Shown one piece after another: positions 1 to 7,095 of a stretch of 9,085 bases of DNA. Source of the DNA: JANRLJ01 sp034437895 (GTDB taxonomy: Bacteria; Chloroflexota; Anaerolineae; Aggregatilineales; Phototrophicaceae); assembly GCA_034437895.1 (NCBI GenBank), contig DAOTTO010000098.1:1-9085 (forward strand), read 5' to 3'. The first letter of the stretch is position 1. Each line of letters starts with the position of its first letter. A program made the translations under genes and the position numbers. The notes under the pieces are model-generated. The model was not told the DNA's origin and did no database searches. It saw only the letters and a program-made list of their open reading frames with translations.

Positions 1-36
1 ATCGTGTGGTTGTTTTTTCTTATTGTAGCAGGCGCA

Positions 37-145
37 TCACTCTTGGCTCAACATAGCGCGTACAGTATCCGCAATCGTGTAAAAATCCGGCAGTTCCTTC
101 TGAATTAACGTTGGGATATACAGCTTAAATTGAGGGAGCAAATAG
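37..145 (-). pseudogene. Possible C-terminal remnant of an unidentified gene
   Basis: A minus-strand frame is open from a TAG at 181-183 down to a TGA at 37-39 (47 codons). The part outside the neighbouring repeat element (40-145) reads like real protein, ending in ELPDFYTIADTVRAMLSQE, with a balanced mix of charged, aromatic and aliphatic residues. There is no plausible start: the only ATG is five codons from the end, and a TTG at 141 has no ribosome binding site. Reading upstream, the frame enters the left inverted repeat of the element at 146-334 and stops soon after. The simplest reading is the tail of a gene whose upstream part was lost or displaced. I do not recognise the family. A plus-strand frame (1-108) is also open in the same codon phase, so chance is a real alternative. 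Confidence 0.3.
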
Positions 146-334
146 GTAATATAAGCTGAGTTTCGGATAGTTTTTTCATTCTATCCCCACCCCTCTCTAC
201 GAAGTGGGGAGGGGACTTAAAGAACCATTGTGAGCCATTTTCCTCTCCTTCGCCGTGCAATGGAGAAGGGGTTAGGGGATGAGGACATCATAAAAGTTAA
301 TCAGGGTAAGCTATCCAAAACTGAGGTTAATTAC
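146..334. repeat. MITE-like element with terminal inverted repeats and internal GC-rich hairpins
   Basis: The left end 156-173 reads CTGAGTTTCGGATAGTTT. The reverse complement of the right end 308-325 reads CTCAGTTTTGGATAGCTT, which matches at 15 of 18 positions. Both ends then continue outward to GTAAT (146-150, and 330-334 in reverse complement) with one single-base indel. Inside is a 10-bp hairpin, TCCCCACCCC (184-193) with GGGGAGGGGA (206-215), broken by one A-A mismatch. A weaker hairpin, CCTTC (247-251) with GAAGG (265-269), is followed by ggggttagggg (268-278). From memory, this CCCCTAACCCC / GGGGTGGGG style is common in dispersed intergenic repeats of Chloroflexota and Cyanobacteria. 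No transposase and no clear target-site duplication are visible, so a non-autonomous element is inferred. The right end covers the ybaK stop codon (327-329). Confidence 0.55.
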
Positions 335-824
335 TCTCTTCTTCACTGCTTACATCGGCAATTCGCACCCGTAGGACGCTAATCAGTGGCGTAACCGGGA
401 CTCGCAGTTGAATCCCGCGCTGTCCGGCGCTGATAACGATATGCTGTAACTGCGTGGCGCTTTGGTCTAAATAAACCTGCCAATTTTTGGAGGTGAGGGC
501 AAGGGCGCTGATTCCGCCGACTTTTAACCCCGTTAGGCTTTCCGCATCTTTATGCGCCGCCATCTTGACCTTTTTTACGCCTGCTGCTAATGCCATTTTC
601 TTTAAATCCAACTTGCGTTCCGAAGGCACCATCACCAGATAGGGCTTGGTCTGCTGCGGATTATCCACCGCCTGCATCACAAGGGTCTTAAAAACGGTAA
701 AATAGGGGATTCCCAGCACTTCCGCCACTTCTTCGGCATCATGAATGGTGTCGGGGTATTCCAGCGCCTCATACGGGACTTTATGCTGTTCCAGCAAACG
801 CATTGAATTTAATTTTTGGCTCAT
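327..824 (-). CDS. ybaK: Cys-tRNA(Pro) deacylase, YbaK/EbsC family
   Basis: This is a 165-residue cytoplasmic editing enzyme of the INS/YbaK superfamily. The family hydrolyses Cys-tRNA(Pro) formed when prolyl-tRNA synthetase mischarges cysteine. Length is normal for the family. Lys46 in the FKTLVM motif (45-50) aligns with the essential lysine of Haemophilus YbaK. The loop VGGISALAL (102-110) corresponds to the family's GGxSP loop but has Ala107 where proline is usual. The C-terminal half (VYLDQSA, VISAGQRG) is typical. The start ATG at 824 overlaps the stop of the upstream epimerase as ATGA, so translation is probably coupled and the two share a transcript. The TAA stop at 327-329 lies inside the terminal repeat of the adjacent element, so the last one or two codons may come from that insertion. 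The fold is intact, so activity is expected. A related aminoacyl-tRNA deacylase specificity cannot be excluded. Confidence 0.9.
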   Translation of the reverse strand: MSQKLNSMRLLEQHKVPYEALEYPDTIHDAEEVAEVLGIPYFTVFKTLVMQAVDNPQQTKPYLVMVPSERKLDLKKMALAAGVKKVKMAAHKDAESLTGLKVGGISALALTSKNWQVYLDQSATQLQHIVISAGQRGIQLRVPVTPLISVLRVRIADVSSEEESN

Positions 825-1741
825 GATTGGATAACTCGCAGGGTGATATTGCCGTTCTGACTTTCGCCCGGTTGCAGCACGAATACGCCTGTGCCGGGGA
901 TTCCTTTATCATAAAGATTAAAGCCGTCGTTGGTGTTGGTCACAGGTTCAACGGCGTAAAACGGCTTGCCTGATGGCGCGAAGAAAACAATCTGTTGAAA
1001 GATCGGATCGCACGTCATCGCAAGTTCGACATTTCCGTAAACAAAACGGATGGGCGAACCGTTTTGTCGTCCGGTCAACACATCATCAATGTCGCGGCCT
1101 GTGTTTTCCGGTTCGATGGGTCGCAGGTGGCGGAAATCAATCTGTGGTTTAATCGGTACAGCCGCGCTGACCGCCATTTTTTCCACCAATTCATACTGCT
1201 GATCGCACGGAATCTCGACTTGTACGGGATGTTCTGTAATAGTTCGCACGAAATAGGGATGATGCCCAAAGCCAGCCGGGAAGGGGCGGGTATCGTCGCT
1301 TGTGATACGAATTTCCATAATGAAATTTGCGCCGTCGAGCCTATAAGTTGCTTCTGCTGAAAAAGCGAAAGGAAAGTTCACGTCGCTAAAATCGCCGGAA
1401 TGATAGCTCAGGCGAATGTGTGTTTGATCGGCTGAGGTCACTTGCCAGGGGACTTTGCGGACGACTCCATGCTGAGCATTTCCTTCCGGGGTGTTCGGCG
1501 CAAGTTGATAGTCCGCGCCACCGAAAGAGAAGCGTCCGGCTTTAATCCGGTTGGAATAAGGGATGAGCAGAAAGCTGGCGCAAAGGCTGGCATTGCCATA
1601 ATCGCCTTCAGAAGTGGGACGCATAAAATCGACCCATTGGTCGCCATGTTTGATGCGTCCGAAGGCAATGGATGCGCCTGTTTCGGACAAAATGCCGACC
1701 TGCCAATAATCGTTTTCAAGAAGTTGCAAATTTGGGGACAT
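821..1741 (-). CDS. Aldose 1-epimerase (mutarotase) family protein
   Basis: This 306-residue protein has the GalM-type beta-sandwich pattern. Family enzymes interconvert alpha and beta anomers of aldoses in the cytoplasm using a histidine and a glutamate. Candidate active-site residues are visible: Asn64-Arg65 in PYSNRI (61-66), His91 in AQHGVVRKVPW, His161 in GFGHHPYF (157-164), and Glu265 in YAVEPVTN (262-269). The His-His-Glu set matches the mutarotase catalytic site, so an active enzyme is likely. The substrate cannot be read from sequence; it could be galactose or glucose, or a hexose phosphate as in the YeaD subgroup. The start at 1741 has only a weak purine stretch (GAGAG) about 9 bases upstream. 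The stop overlaps the ybaK start by 4 bp. The link to ybaK looks like simple co-transcription, since no sugar transport or catabolic genes are nearby. Confidence 0.85.
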   Translation of the reverse strand: MSPNLQLLENDYWQVGILSETGASIAFGRIKHGDQWVDFMRPTSEGDYGNASLCASFLLIPYSNRIKAGRFSFGGADYQLAPNTPEGNAQHGVVRKVPWQVTSADQTHIRLSYHSGDFSDVNFPFAFSAEATYRLDGANFIMEIRITSDDTRPFPAGFGHHPYFVRTITEHPVQVEIPCDQQYELVEKMAVSAAVPIKPQIDFRHLRPIEPENTGRDIDDVLTGRQNGSPIRFVYGNVELAMTCDPIFQQIVFFAPSGKPFYAVEPVTNTNDGFNLYDKGIPGTGVFVLQPGESQNGNITLRVIQS

Positions 1742-1752
1742 AGTATTTCTCT

Positions 1753-1841
1753 CGTCAAGATTTGACGCAAAGGCGCAAAGACCGCTAAGGAACGCAAAGA
1801 AAGATTTTGATTGGCCTCATTGCTCATCGCTTGTTACTCAT
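1753..1841. repeat. Intergenic CGCAAAG heptamer cluster and ATGAG repeats
   Basis: The 99-bp spacer between the SDR stop and the epimerase start is nearly all repeat-like. CGCAAAG occurs at 1766-1772, 1774-1780 and 1793-1799, with a variant CGCTAAG at 1783-1789, giving steps of 8, 9 and 10 bases. A perfect 6-bp inverted repeat CGTCAA-GAT-TTGACG (1753-1767) abuts it. At 1816-1841 the minus strand reads ATGAGTAACAAGCGATGAGC followed by AATGAG, which holds three ATGAG copies. From memory, both types resemble dispersed intergenic repeats in environmental bacterial genomes. No function is claimed. The region must still carry the leader of the epimerase-ybaK transcript if that pair has its own promoter, and I could not find a convincing one. 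Confidence 0.5.
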
Positions 1842-2641
1842 CACGGCTTATACTGCCGCATGGAAAGCCGTCCGATCACGTCTGGTACAAGTGCGTTCCC
1901 TAAAACAAGCAGTTTATCGTACCAACGCAGCGTGACGGTTTTACGCTTGCCCATCGCAGCATTCACGATGCCTTCCGCCACACTGGCAGCGCTTTGTACC
2001 GGAACACGAGTCGCGCCGGAACCAGATGAAGCCCGCCCCGATGCGCCGCGCCTGCTTTCGTTGAATTCCGTTTCGGTGCGTCCGACGATGATGTCCGTCA
2101 CAATGATATTATCGGCTTGCAGTTCCAGCCGGAGCGAGTGCGCCAAGCTGCTGACGAAGGCTTTGCTGGCGGCGTAGGTCGCCATATATGGGCCGACGAT
2201 ATTATAGACGACGGATGAAACCAAGATCACATGTCCGCCGCCTGCTTTTTTAATCTCTGGAACGGCGGCACGGATGCTGTGAAACACCCCGTCGATGTTG
2301 GTGCGGAGAACGGTTTCAAGATCGTCCCAATTGGAGTCGACTACACTCCCGCGCTGACCCAATCCGGCGTTAGCGATCAAAATATCGAGTTTGCCGAAAC
2401 GCTCAACGGTCACGCGGACGGCTTCAGACATGGCATTTGCATCACGCACATCAGCGGCGACAGGCAAGAAATCGCCATGTGGCTGCGGAAGGGCGGCAAT
2501 TTTGCTTGCGAGTTCGCTTAAGCGATCAGCGCGGCGGGCGGTTCCAGCGACATGAATCCCTCGCTTCGCAAAAATCAGCGCGGTTTCATAACCGATACCG
2601 CTCGATGCGCCCGTAACAAGGGCGACAGATTGATCTGGCAT
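1841..2641 (-). CDS. Classical short-chain dehydrogenase/reductase
   Basis: This is a 266-residue NAD(P)-dependent oxidoreductase of the classical SDR family, predicted cytoplasmic. Every hallmark is present in order: the TGASSGIG cofactor glycine motif (10-17), Asp64 in AADV for the adenine ring, NAG (91-93), Asn115, Ser143 in VSSV, and the catalytic YAASK (Tyr156, Lys160). Arg36-Arg37 after the second beta strand suggest a preference for NADP(H). A Ser/Gly/Ala-rich stretch (about 199-210) lies where the substrate loop should be, so the substrate cannot be inferred. The sequence resembles the YdfG/serine-3-dehydrogenase-like subgroup, often annotated simply as SDR oxidoreductase. It has its own 75-bp upstream gap after the SDR-DUF2867 gene and only a weak GAG ribosome binding site. 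Activity is likely and the pathway is unknown. Confidence 0.9.
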   Translation of the reverse strand: MPDQSVALVTGASSGIGYETALIFAKRGIHVAGTARRADRLSELASKIAALPQPHGDFLPVAADVRDANAMSEAVRVTVERFGKLDILIANAGLGQRGSVVDSNWDDLETVLRTNIDGVFHSIRAAVPEIKKAGGGHVILVSSVVYNIVGPYMATYAASKAFVSSLAHSLRLELQADNIIVTDIIVGRTETEFNESRRGASGRASSGSGATRVPVQSAASVAEGIVNAAMGKRKTVTLRWYDKLLVLGNALVPDVIGRLSMRQYKP

Positions 2642-2716
2642 GTTTTGCTCAATTAAAGACTAAAGTGTAAAGAAACCAGCGCAAAGCATACCAGACGAAC
2701 AGCGGTTTTGCACCGA

Positions 2717-4315
2717 TTATTTACGCTTCACCCGTGTGATGAGTCCTAATGCCACAATTGGCGTGATGATTCCTACGACTAATGCGCGAATTGGCAGCGC
2801 GAGACGTACTTGCTTTTGAGTAGGTACATCATTTTCCGCCAGCGCAACGACGCGATCAATCATGCCATCAAATAGCAAGCGGTGAATAAAGAAGATCGAG
2901 TACCAATAGACCAGTCCAAAAAGACCTTTCGGGGCGTAGTAGGCCGTTTGCGTTAGCGTCGATTTGCCGTTTTCCGACGGCGCAACCTCAAATTGTAACC
3001 AGCCGCGTCCGGGGAGCTTCATTTCTGCGCGTAATCGGATCATTTTGTTAGGCTCAATTGCCTCCACTCGCCAGAAATCCAGCACATCACCCACTCGTAA
3101 AGCGCTGCCGCGCCGCTGACGATAGCCCACGCCGCCCATCGCCCGATCCATCCAGCCGCGCAGTCGCCACAGCCAGTTCATATACAGCCAACCGGTTTCT
3201 CCTCCTAGCGAAGTAAAGGCTTGATAGAGTTTTTCCGGCGGAGCATCGGAATCGCGCTTGCGCTGTTCGATCATCATGCCGCGCTCTTCGACATACGTAT
3301 ACGGCTCTTCGGTTTCCCACACGGCAGCCGTAGAATCCGTCCATGAAGTTTCGACTTGTTGAGCGCTTAACTGCGCCAGTGCTTGGCGTACAGCTCCTAT
3401 ATAGCTGAGGGGATGAATATCGGGAAAGATTTTATGGGCGTTATCATCGGTGACGATGACTTCATTTTTTAAACCTTCGATCAACGGATAAACAGTACGC
3501 GCATTGATGGGCGTGATAAGATGCACCCAATAAGAAGAAAGGCGTGGCGATAATACAGGGACGGGAATCATCACGCGTTTGAGTTTGCGCTCTTTGGCAT
3601 AGCCAAGCATCATCTCTCCGTAAGTCAGTACATCAGCGCCGCCGATTTCGATAACTTGTCCCGCGCTTTCTGCGGTTTTTAATGCTGCGATGAGGTAGGT
3701 AAGCACATCCTCAATCGCAATCGGTTGGATGCGCGTATTCACCCAGCGGGGCGTAATCATCACTGGGACGCGCTCCGTGAGGTAACGTACCATTTCAAAT
3801 GAAATGCTGCCTGCACCAACGACAATCACTGCTCTGAACTCGGTCACACTCTTGGCGTAAGCGCGTAGTACCTTGCCCACTCTTTGCCGTGATTCGAGAT
3901 GTTCGGAAAGATCGTCGCGTGCTTCACCTAAACCACCCAGATAAATGATGCGTTTTATATGTGCGCCTTCTGCCGCTTGTGAAAAATGCCGCGCTGCTTG
4001 TAAATCACGTTCTTCAAAACTGCCAGAGCCTTCTAAACTGTGGATGAGATAATAGGCGGCATCGACTCCTGCCATAACGGTGGGTAATGTCTGTGGTTCT
4101 AGCACATCACCCTGCATAATTTCAACTTGATCTACCCACGAGCGCCCTTGCAAATAGCGTGTATCGCGGGACATGACCCGGACGCGGTATCCGGCTTCCA
4201 ACAGGCGCGGCACCAACCGTCCCCCGACATAACCTGTTACACCTGTGACCAAAATAAGCGGCTTATGCGTTTCTTGTGAGTTGATTGTGGCTGCGTTGGC
4301 TGTGTCTTGTGTCAT
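2717..4315 (-). CDS. Atypical SDR fused to DUF2867 with C-terminal membrane segment
   Basis: This is a 532-residue two-domain protein. Residues 20-320 form an atypical (NmrA/extended-like) Rossmann domain with TGVTGYVGGRLV (24-35), an arginine-rich MSRD end of strand 2 (48-51) typical of NADP binding, and KRIIYLGGLG (121-130). The classical YxxxK pair is absent, as usual for this group. Residues about 362-495 match DUF2867, an SRPBCC-like domain: GGETGWLYMNWLWRLRG (371-387), GGVGYRQRRG (394-403), LRVGDVLDFWRVE, LPGRGWLQFEV. A hydrophobic helix (about 508-527) followed by RVKRK suggests anchoring to the inner face of the membrane. Length and order match known SDR-DUF2867 proteins, so this is not a local fusion. 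The function is not established; NAD(P)H-dependent reduction or redox sensing are possibilities. The start at 4315 has a good AAAGG 5-6 bases upstream (4320-4326). Confidence 0.88.
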   Translation of the reverse strand: MTQDTANAATINSQETHKPLILVTGVTGYVGGRLVPRLLEAGYRVRVMSRDTRYLQGRSWVDQVEIMQGDVLEPQTLPTVMAGVDAAYYLIHSLEGSGSFEERDLQAARHFSQAAEGAHIKRIIYLGGLGEARDDLSEHLESRQRVGKVLRAYAKSVTEFRAVIVVGAGSISFEMVRYLTERVPVMITPRWVNTRIQPIAIEDVLTYLIAALKTAESAGQVIEIGGADVLTYGEMMLGYAKERKLKRVMIPVPVLSPRLSSYWVHLITPINARTVYPLIEGLKNEVIVTDDNAHKIFPDIHPLSYIGAVRQALAQLSAQQVETSWTDSTAAVWETEEPYTYVEERGMMIEQRKRDSDAPPEKLYQAFTSLGGETGWLYMNWLWRLRGWMDRAMGGVGYRQRRGSALRVGDVLDFWRVEAIEPNKMIRLRAEMKLPGRGWLQFEVAPSENGKSTLTQTAYYAPKGLFGLVYWYSIFFIHRLLFDGMIDRVVALAENDVPTQKQVRLALPIRALVVGIITPIVALGLITRVKRK

Positions 4316-4372
4316 GCGTACCTTTCGTAGATGAGTGATTAATCCATGACACTCTAACAGATTGGGGTTAAC

Positions 4373-4378
4373 TTTATA
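4373..4378 (-). promoter_or_regulatory. Candidate -10 box for the SDR-DUF2867 gene
   Basis: The 92-bp gap upstream of the SDR-DUF2867 start contains TATAAA on the minus strand, followed by G. A start site near 4366 would give a leader of about 50 bases. No good -35 hexamer lies at 16-18 bp (the sequence there is A-rich), so the call is weak. Confidence 0.25.
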
Positions 4379-4407
4379 TGGGTTTAGGCTGTGGAAATTT
4401 TAAGAAT

Positions 4408-5481
4408 CTAAGGTCGCCACATCGCTGTGTAATCGGCGGCAAAATGATGGGTTAAGCGGCGGAGATGTGAGCCGTCAGCATTCATGACATAAATTTCAGC
4501 ATTCCCGTCGCGGCTGGAGACAAAAGCGATACGTGAACCATCCGGCGACCATGTTGGGCTGAGGTCATCGGCATTGTGATGAGTCAAGCGTTGGAGAGGC
4601 GAGTCAATGTTAGCAATCACATCCACGAGATAAATTTCGGCATCCCCGCTGCGGCGTGAGGTAAACGCGATTTGGATGGGATTGATTAGTGGCGACCATA
4701 CCGGCGCAAAATCGGGCGGATTGGCGCTACCGGAAATGCGGCGAACTGTCTTTTGGTCAACATTGAGCAAAAGATTTTCCCAAACGCCGCCGCGCAAAGA
4801 TCGGAAAGCGATTAAGCTGCCATCAGGCGACCAGAACGGGTCGCGGTCTTGCGCCCCTTGTTGGGTCAAGTTGATGCGTGTTTGGTCAGCCAACTGAAGG
4901 CGATAAAGATCAAGATCACCCGTGTAATCGGCGGTAAAAGCGATACTCATGCCATCGGGCGACCAAGCAGGCCCATAGGTGTTGTTGTCATCCGTCAGGC
5001 TAAAAATATCGTGTCCATCTAATCCCATGATGTAAAGATCATAGTCTGTACGGACATTATCGCGTGGATAAGCTGCAAACATGAATGCGCTTCCATCAGG
5101 CGACCATGATTTAGACGAGATATCGCTGTAATAAGGCGTAGCATAAACGAGTCTGCGGCTGGATAGTTCTAAAATTTCTATGCGATATGAACCGGGGCTG
5201 CGCTCAAAAGTTGCCATAATCATACGCCCATCCGGCGACCAGACAGGCCCATTGTAACGGCCTTGTGGGGAAGGTGTCATCGCATAGGTGATAAAACGAG
5301 TCGTGTCCAAAAGATAGATGCGGCTGTTGCCTTCACGATAGGAGGCAAATACCAACACAGCGGTCTGCGGTGCCAAAGCCAAAATAAGCACAAACAGCAC
5401 GATCATGATGACAAGCAGCATTGGCACAATAGGTAAAAAAATCGCCGTCAAAGGTAGGCGGCGATGGAATGACTGTATCAT
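4408..5481 (-). CDS. Membrane-anchored TolB-like (PD40/WD40-like) beta-propeller protein
   Basis: This is a 357-residue protein with a basic N-terminus (HRR) and a long hydrophobic helix (about 11-38). A six-repeat propeller is then predicted outside the membrane. Blade signatures WSPDG start at residues 81, 126, 173, 217 and 311. The fifth repeat, at 262, reads WSPLINP and has lost the DG turn. A final MWRP (354-357) would close the ring. Repeats carry the usual SxIAFxSxRxGxxEIYxM pattern of PD40 domains, as in TolB. No TolB N-terminal domain and no Tol-Pal genes are present, so a role in the Tol system is not implied; a scaffold or ligand-binding surface is likelier. I chose ATG 5481, which has TAGGG 11 bases upstream. 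A GTG at 5505 would overlap the upstream gene by 11 bp but lacks a ribosome binding site. It is probably co-transcribed with the DUF4177-like gene. Confidence 0.85.
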   Translation of the reverse strand: MIQSFHRRLPLTAIFLPIVPMLLVIMIVLFVLILALAPQTAVLVFASYREGNSRIYLLDTTRFITYAMTPSPQGRYNGPVWSPDGRMIMATFERSPGSYRIEILELSSRRLVYATPYYSDISSKSWSPDGSAFMFAAYPRDNVRTDYDLYIMGLDGHDIFSLTDDNNTYGPAWSPDGMSIAFTADYTGDLDLYRLQLADQTRINLTQQGAQDRDPFWSPDGSLIAFRSLRGGVWENLLLNVDQKTVRRISGSANPPDFAPVWSPLINPIQIAFTSRRSGDAEIYLVDVIANIDSPLQRLTHHNADDLSPTWSPDGSRIAFVSSRDGNAEIYVMNADGSHLRRLTHHFAADYTAMWRP

Positions 5482-5494
5482 GCGGGTGTAATCC

Positions 5495-5854
5495 CTAGTC
5501 CTCACCTGGCGGGAGAATCGGACGATCAGGCGGTGCCATCTGCGCGGCGACGGGTTGGGGCTGTGTTGGAATTTCGGCGGGTTTTTTTAGGCGCTTAAAG
5601 ACGCAGAAATAGACGTTACTCCAGCGGAAGCCGCTGTTAAATAGGATGTCGCCTTTTTTGCCAACTTTAGGGACAGGTTCCATGTGGATGAGTTCCCATC
5701 CATCTTCACCGAGCGCGTTGAGTTCGGGGATCATCGCTTCTGGTGTATAGATAGGCGGCCTTTTGAGTGCAAAATTTTCTTTAATGAAGCGTTTCGTCTC
5801 TTTTGATTTGGCGCTCGCTTCACAGAATTTCGTCAGATATTCCCATTTTTCCAT
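5495..5854 (-). CDS. DUF4177-like small protein with proline-rich tail
   Basis: This is a 119-residue soluble protein of unknown function. Its pattern fits DUF4177: WEY near the N-terminus (4-6), ELNALGEDGWELIHM (44-58), and a closing YFCVFKRL (82-89). In this family the GWEL and FKR strands frame a small alpha/beta fold of unknown activity. The insert between the two strands (about 59-80, with KVGKKGD) is longer than in minimal DUF4177 proteins. The tail 92-119 is Pro/Gln-rich and probably disordered. No signal peptide or membrane segment is visible. The start ATG at 5854 has AAAAGGG about 8 bases upstream. The stop lies 13 bp before the propeller gene start, so the two probably share a transcript. 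A weak TGTTACCAT extended -10 (plus strand 5896-5904) could drive the pair. Confidence 0.7.
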   Translation of the reverse strand: MEKWEYLTKFCEASAKSKETKRFIKENFALKRPPIYTPEAMIPELNALGEDGWELIHMEPVPKVGKKGDILFNSGFRWSNVYFCVFKRLKKPAEIPTQPQPVAAQMAPPDRPILPPGED

Positions 5855-5959
5855 CGTTTAACCCTTTTATGCAAAAACGGCGAGAGATGCGTGTAATGGT
5901 AACATGAATGGGGCGACTTGTCGGCAAGTTTTGAGGGGAAGGTCGAAATTTCGTGGAAG

Positions 5960-5985
5960 GTAGGGGCGTTGTATTGCGCCCCTAC
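5960..5985. repeat. Perfect 9-bp GTAG...CTAC hairpin repeat
   Basis: GTAGGGGCG (5960-5968) and CGCCCCTAC (5977-5985) form a perfect stem around the 8-base loop TTGTATTG. It lies 15 bases past the stop of the secreted-protein gene, so it could end or protect that transcript. No U-tract follows on the minus strand, so a classical intrinsic terminator is unlikely. From memory, near-identical GTAGGGGCG...CGCCCCTAC palindromes are dispersed repeats in Chloroflexota and Cyanobacteria. The same gap also holds the 10-bp palindrome CGAAATTTCG (5944-5953) and a small hairpin ACTTG-TCGG-CAAGT (5916-5929). Confidence 0.65.
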
Positions 5986-6000
5986 ACAATGTTAGATGAT

Positions 6001-7041
6001 TTATTCTTCTTCTATTGCAGTCACACTCTTCAAGACTGTCAGGAAGGTGTTTTCAAACGCGGCGTAGGTTTCTGCATCCGGCGCACTGACGATAAATGCC
6101 GTAAAAAGCCCACTTTCTTCGTCTACCGCGATGACGGCGGCGAAGAATCCGCCAGAAGGTTGTGTGCCAGAAAAGCCTTTGCCCAGCGTTTCTAGGATGA
6201 GGAATTCCCCTAACTCGGTGATGTCGTCTGAACCCGCTAAAAAGGCAGCAGCGAGATCATCAGCGGTAGTTTCGGCAGGCATACCCATCTCTTCGAGGTT
6301 GCCAGTCAATATGCCCAGAGCTAATCCTTCGGGGGTAGCGGTTTCTGCGTCATTGGCAAAATCGCTTTCCAATTCATAGGCGCGGCTACCGGATTCATCG
6401 CTCACGACTAACCAATCAGCGGGATAGGTGATGGAAAAGCCATAATCTGTGAGTTCTTCCGGTGCTTCTGCCAAATCCAACGCATCAATTGGCTTGATGC
6501 TGCCGACCATCAGCCCGTAGGTATAGCCGAGATCTCTGCTTACGGATTCTTCCGCAGTACCCATCGAAAATGATACAATATAGCCATTTTGCAACCAGAC
6601 TGTCGCCAAGCCTGCACGTCCGTCAGGGTTAACACCAATGATGAGTATGCCGCGACGAGACATCACAGGCAGATCGAGCGTTTCGCTTACTGTGATTCCA
6701 GACTGGGTAACAATAAAATCTACTATGTCATCAAGTGTGGGTTCTTCCAGACCTAAAGCATCAATTTCAATCCCGTTGACGGTGATACTGTAGCCTTCGG
6801 GTTGGGTGGTATCGTCCCCATCAATCCCGGCGGCGAGATCATCGTCGTTTTCGGCGATATAAATGCCCGTGCTGGAATCTGTAACCCAACCTGATGGGTA
6901 GTTGAACTCAAAACCTAAATCTGCAACGGTAAATGTATCGGTTAGTTCAAAAAGGGCTTCGTTCTCTTGTGCATGGATTGTTCCCATAACGGGCAAAAGC
7001 AGTACGACGATAAGTGCGATGAGAATACCAATTTTCCGCAT
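6001..7041 (-). CDS. Secreted protein with two PsbP-like (DUF1795-type) domains
   Basis: This is a 346-residue exported protein. MRKIG plus a hydrophobic core (4-20) and IHAQ give a Sec signal peptide, with cleavage likely after Ala24. Two homologous halves follow, each opening with the same strand: GFEFNYPSGW (43-52) and GFSITYPADW (201-210). Each continues through strands resembling the PsbP/DUF1795 fold to a helix near a lysine (GSIKP 180-184; LKSVT 337-341). Such domains occur in secreted proteins of unknown role, and lipid or ligand binding is only a guess. The mature chain is very acidic, ends in EEE and has no cysteine. I chose ATG 7041, with AAAGGA about 9 bases upstream and a promoter that would start RNA near 7089. 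An ATG at 7089 would add 16 residues before the signal peptide and sit at the transcript's first bases. The gene is monocistronic by spacing. Confidence 0.8.
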   Translation of the reverse strand: MRKIGILIALIVVLLLPVMGTIHAQENEALFELTDTFTVADLGFEFNYPSGWVTDSSTGIYIAENDDDLAAGIDGDDTTQPEGYSITVNGIEIDALGLEEPTLDDIVDFIVTQSGITVSETLDLPVMSRRGILIIGVNPDGRAGLATVWLQNGYIVSFSMGTAEESVSRDLGYTYGLMVGSIKPIDALDLAEAPEELTDYGFSITYPADWLVVSDESGSRAYELESDFANDAETATPEGLALGILTGNLEEMGMPAETTADDLAAAFLAGSDDITELGEFLILETLGKGFSGTQPSGGFFAAVIAVDEESGLFTAFIVSAPDAETYAAFENTFLTVLKSVTAIEEE

Positions 7042-7095
7042 GTTTGTTTGTCCTTTATGTGCTATAGGTGTGAAAAGTGCAGAAAGCACAGATCA

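Noticed and set aside
1..108. A plus-strand open frame (IVWLFFLIVAGASLL...) ending in TAA at 106-108
   Set aside because: It could be the C-terminus of an off-window gene, but it is in the same codon phase as the more protein-like minus-strand fragment and has no supporting motif.
995..1360. A 121-codon plus-strand open frame opposite the epimerase gene
   Set aside because: It lies fully antisense to a well-supported gene, has no ribosome binding site, and its product shows no recognisable motif. The same holds for the open frames at 1442-1765, 1860-2177, 2231-2521, 7807-8173 and 8311-8565.
2703..2715. A small hairpin CGGT-TTTGC-ACCG after the SDR-DUF2867 stop
   Set aside because: A 4-bp stem without a U-tract is too weak to call a terminator.
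7042..7089. A 16-residue N-terminal extension of the secreted protein starting at ATG 7089
   Set aside because: It would put LFTPIAHKGQTN before a complete signal peptide and would start at the predicted transcription start. ATG 7041 has a good AAAGGA site.
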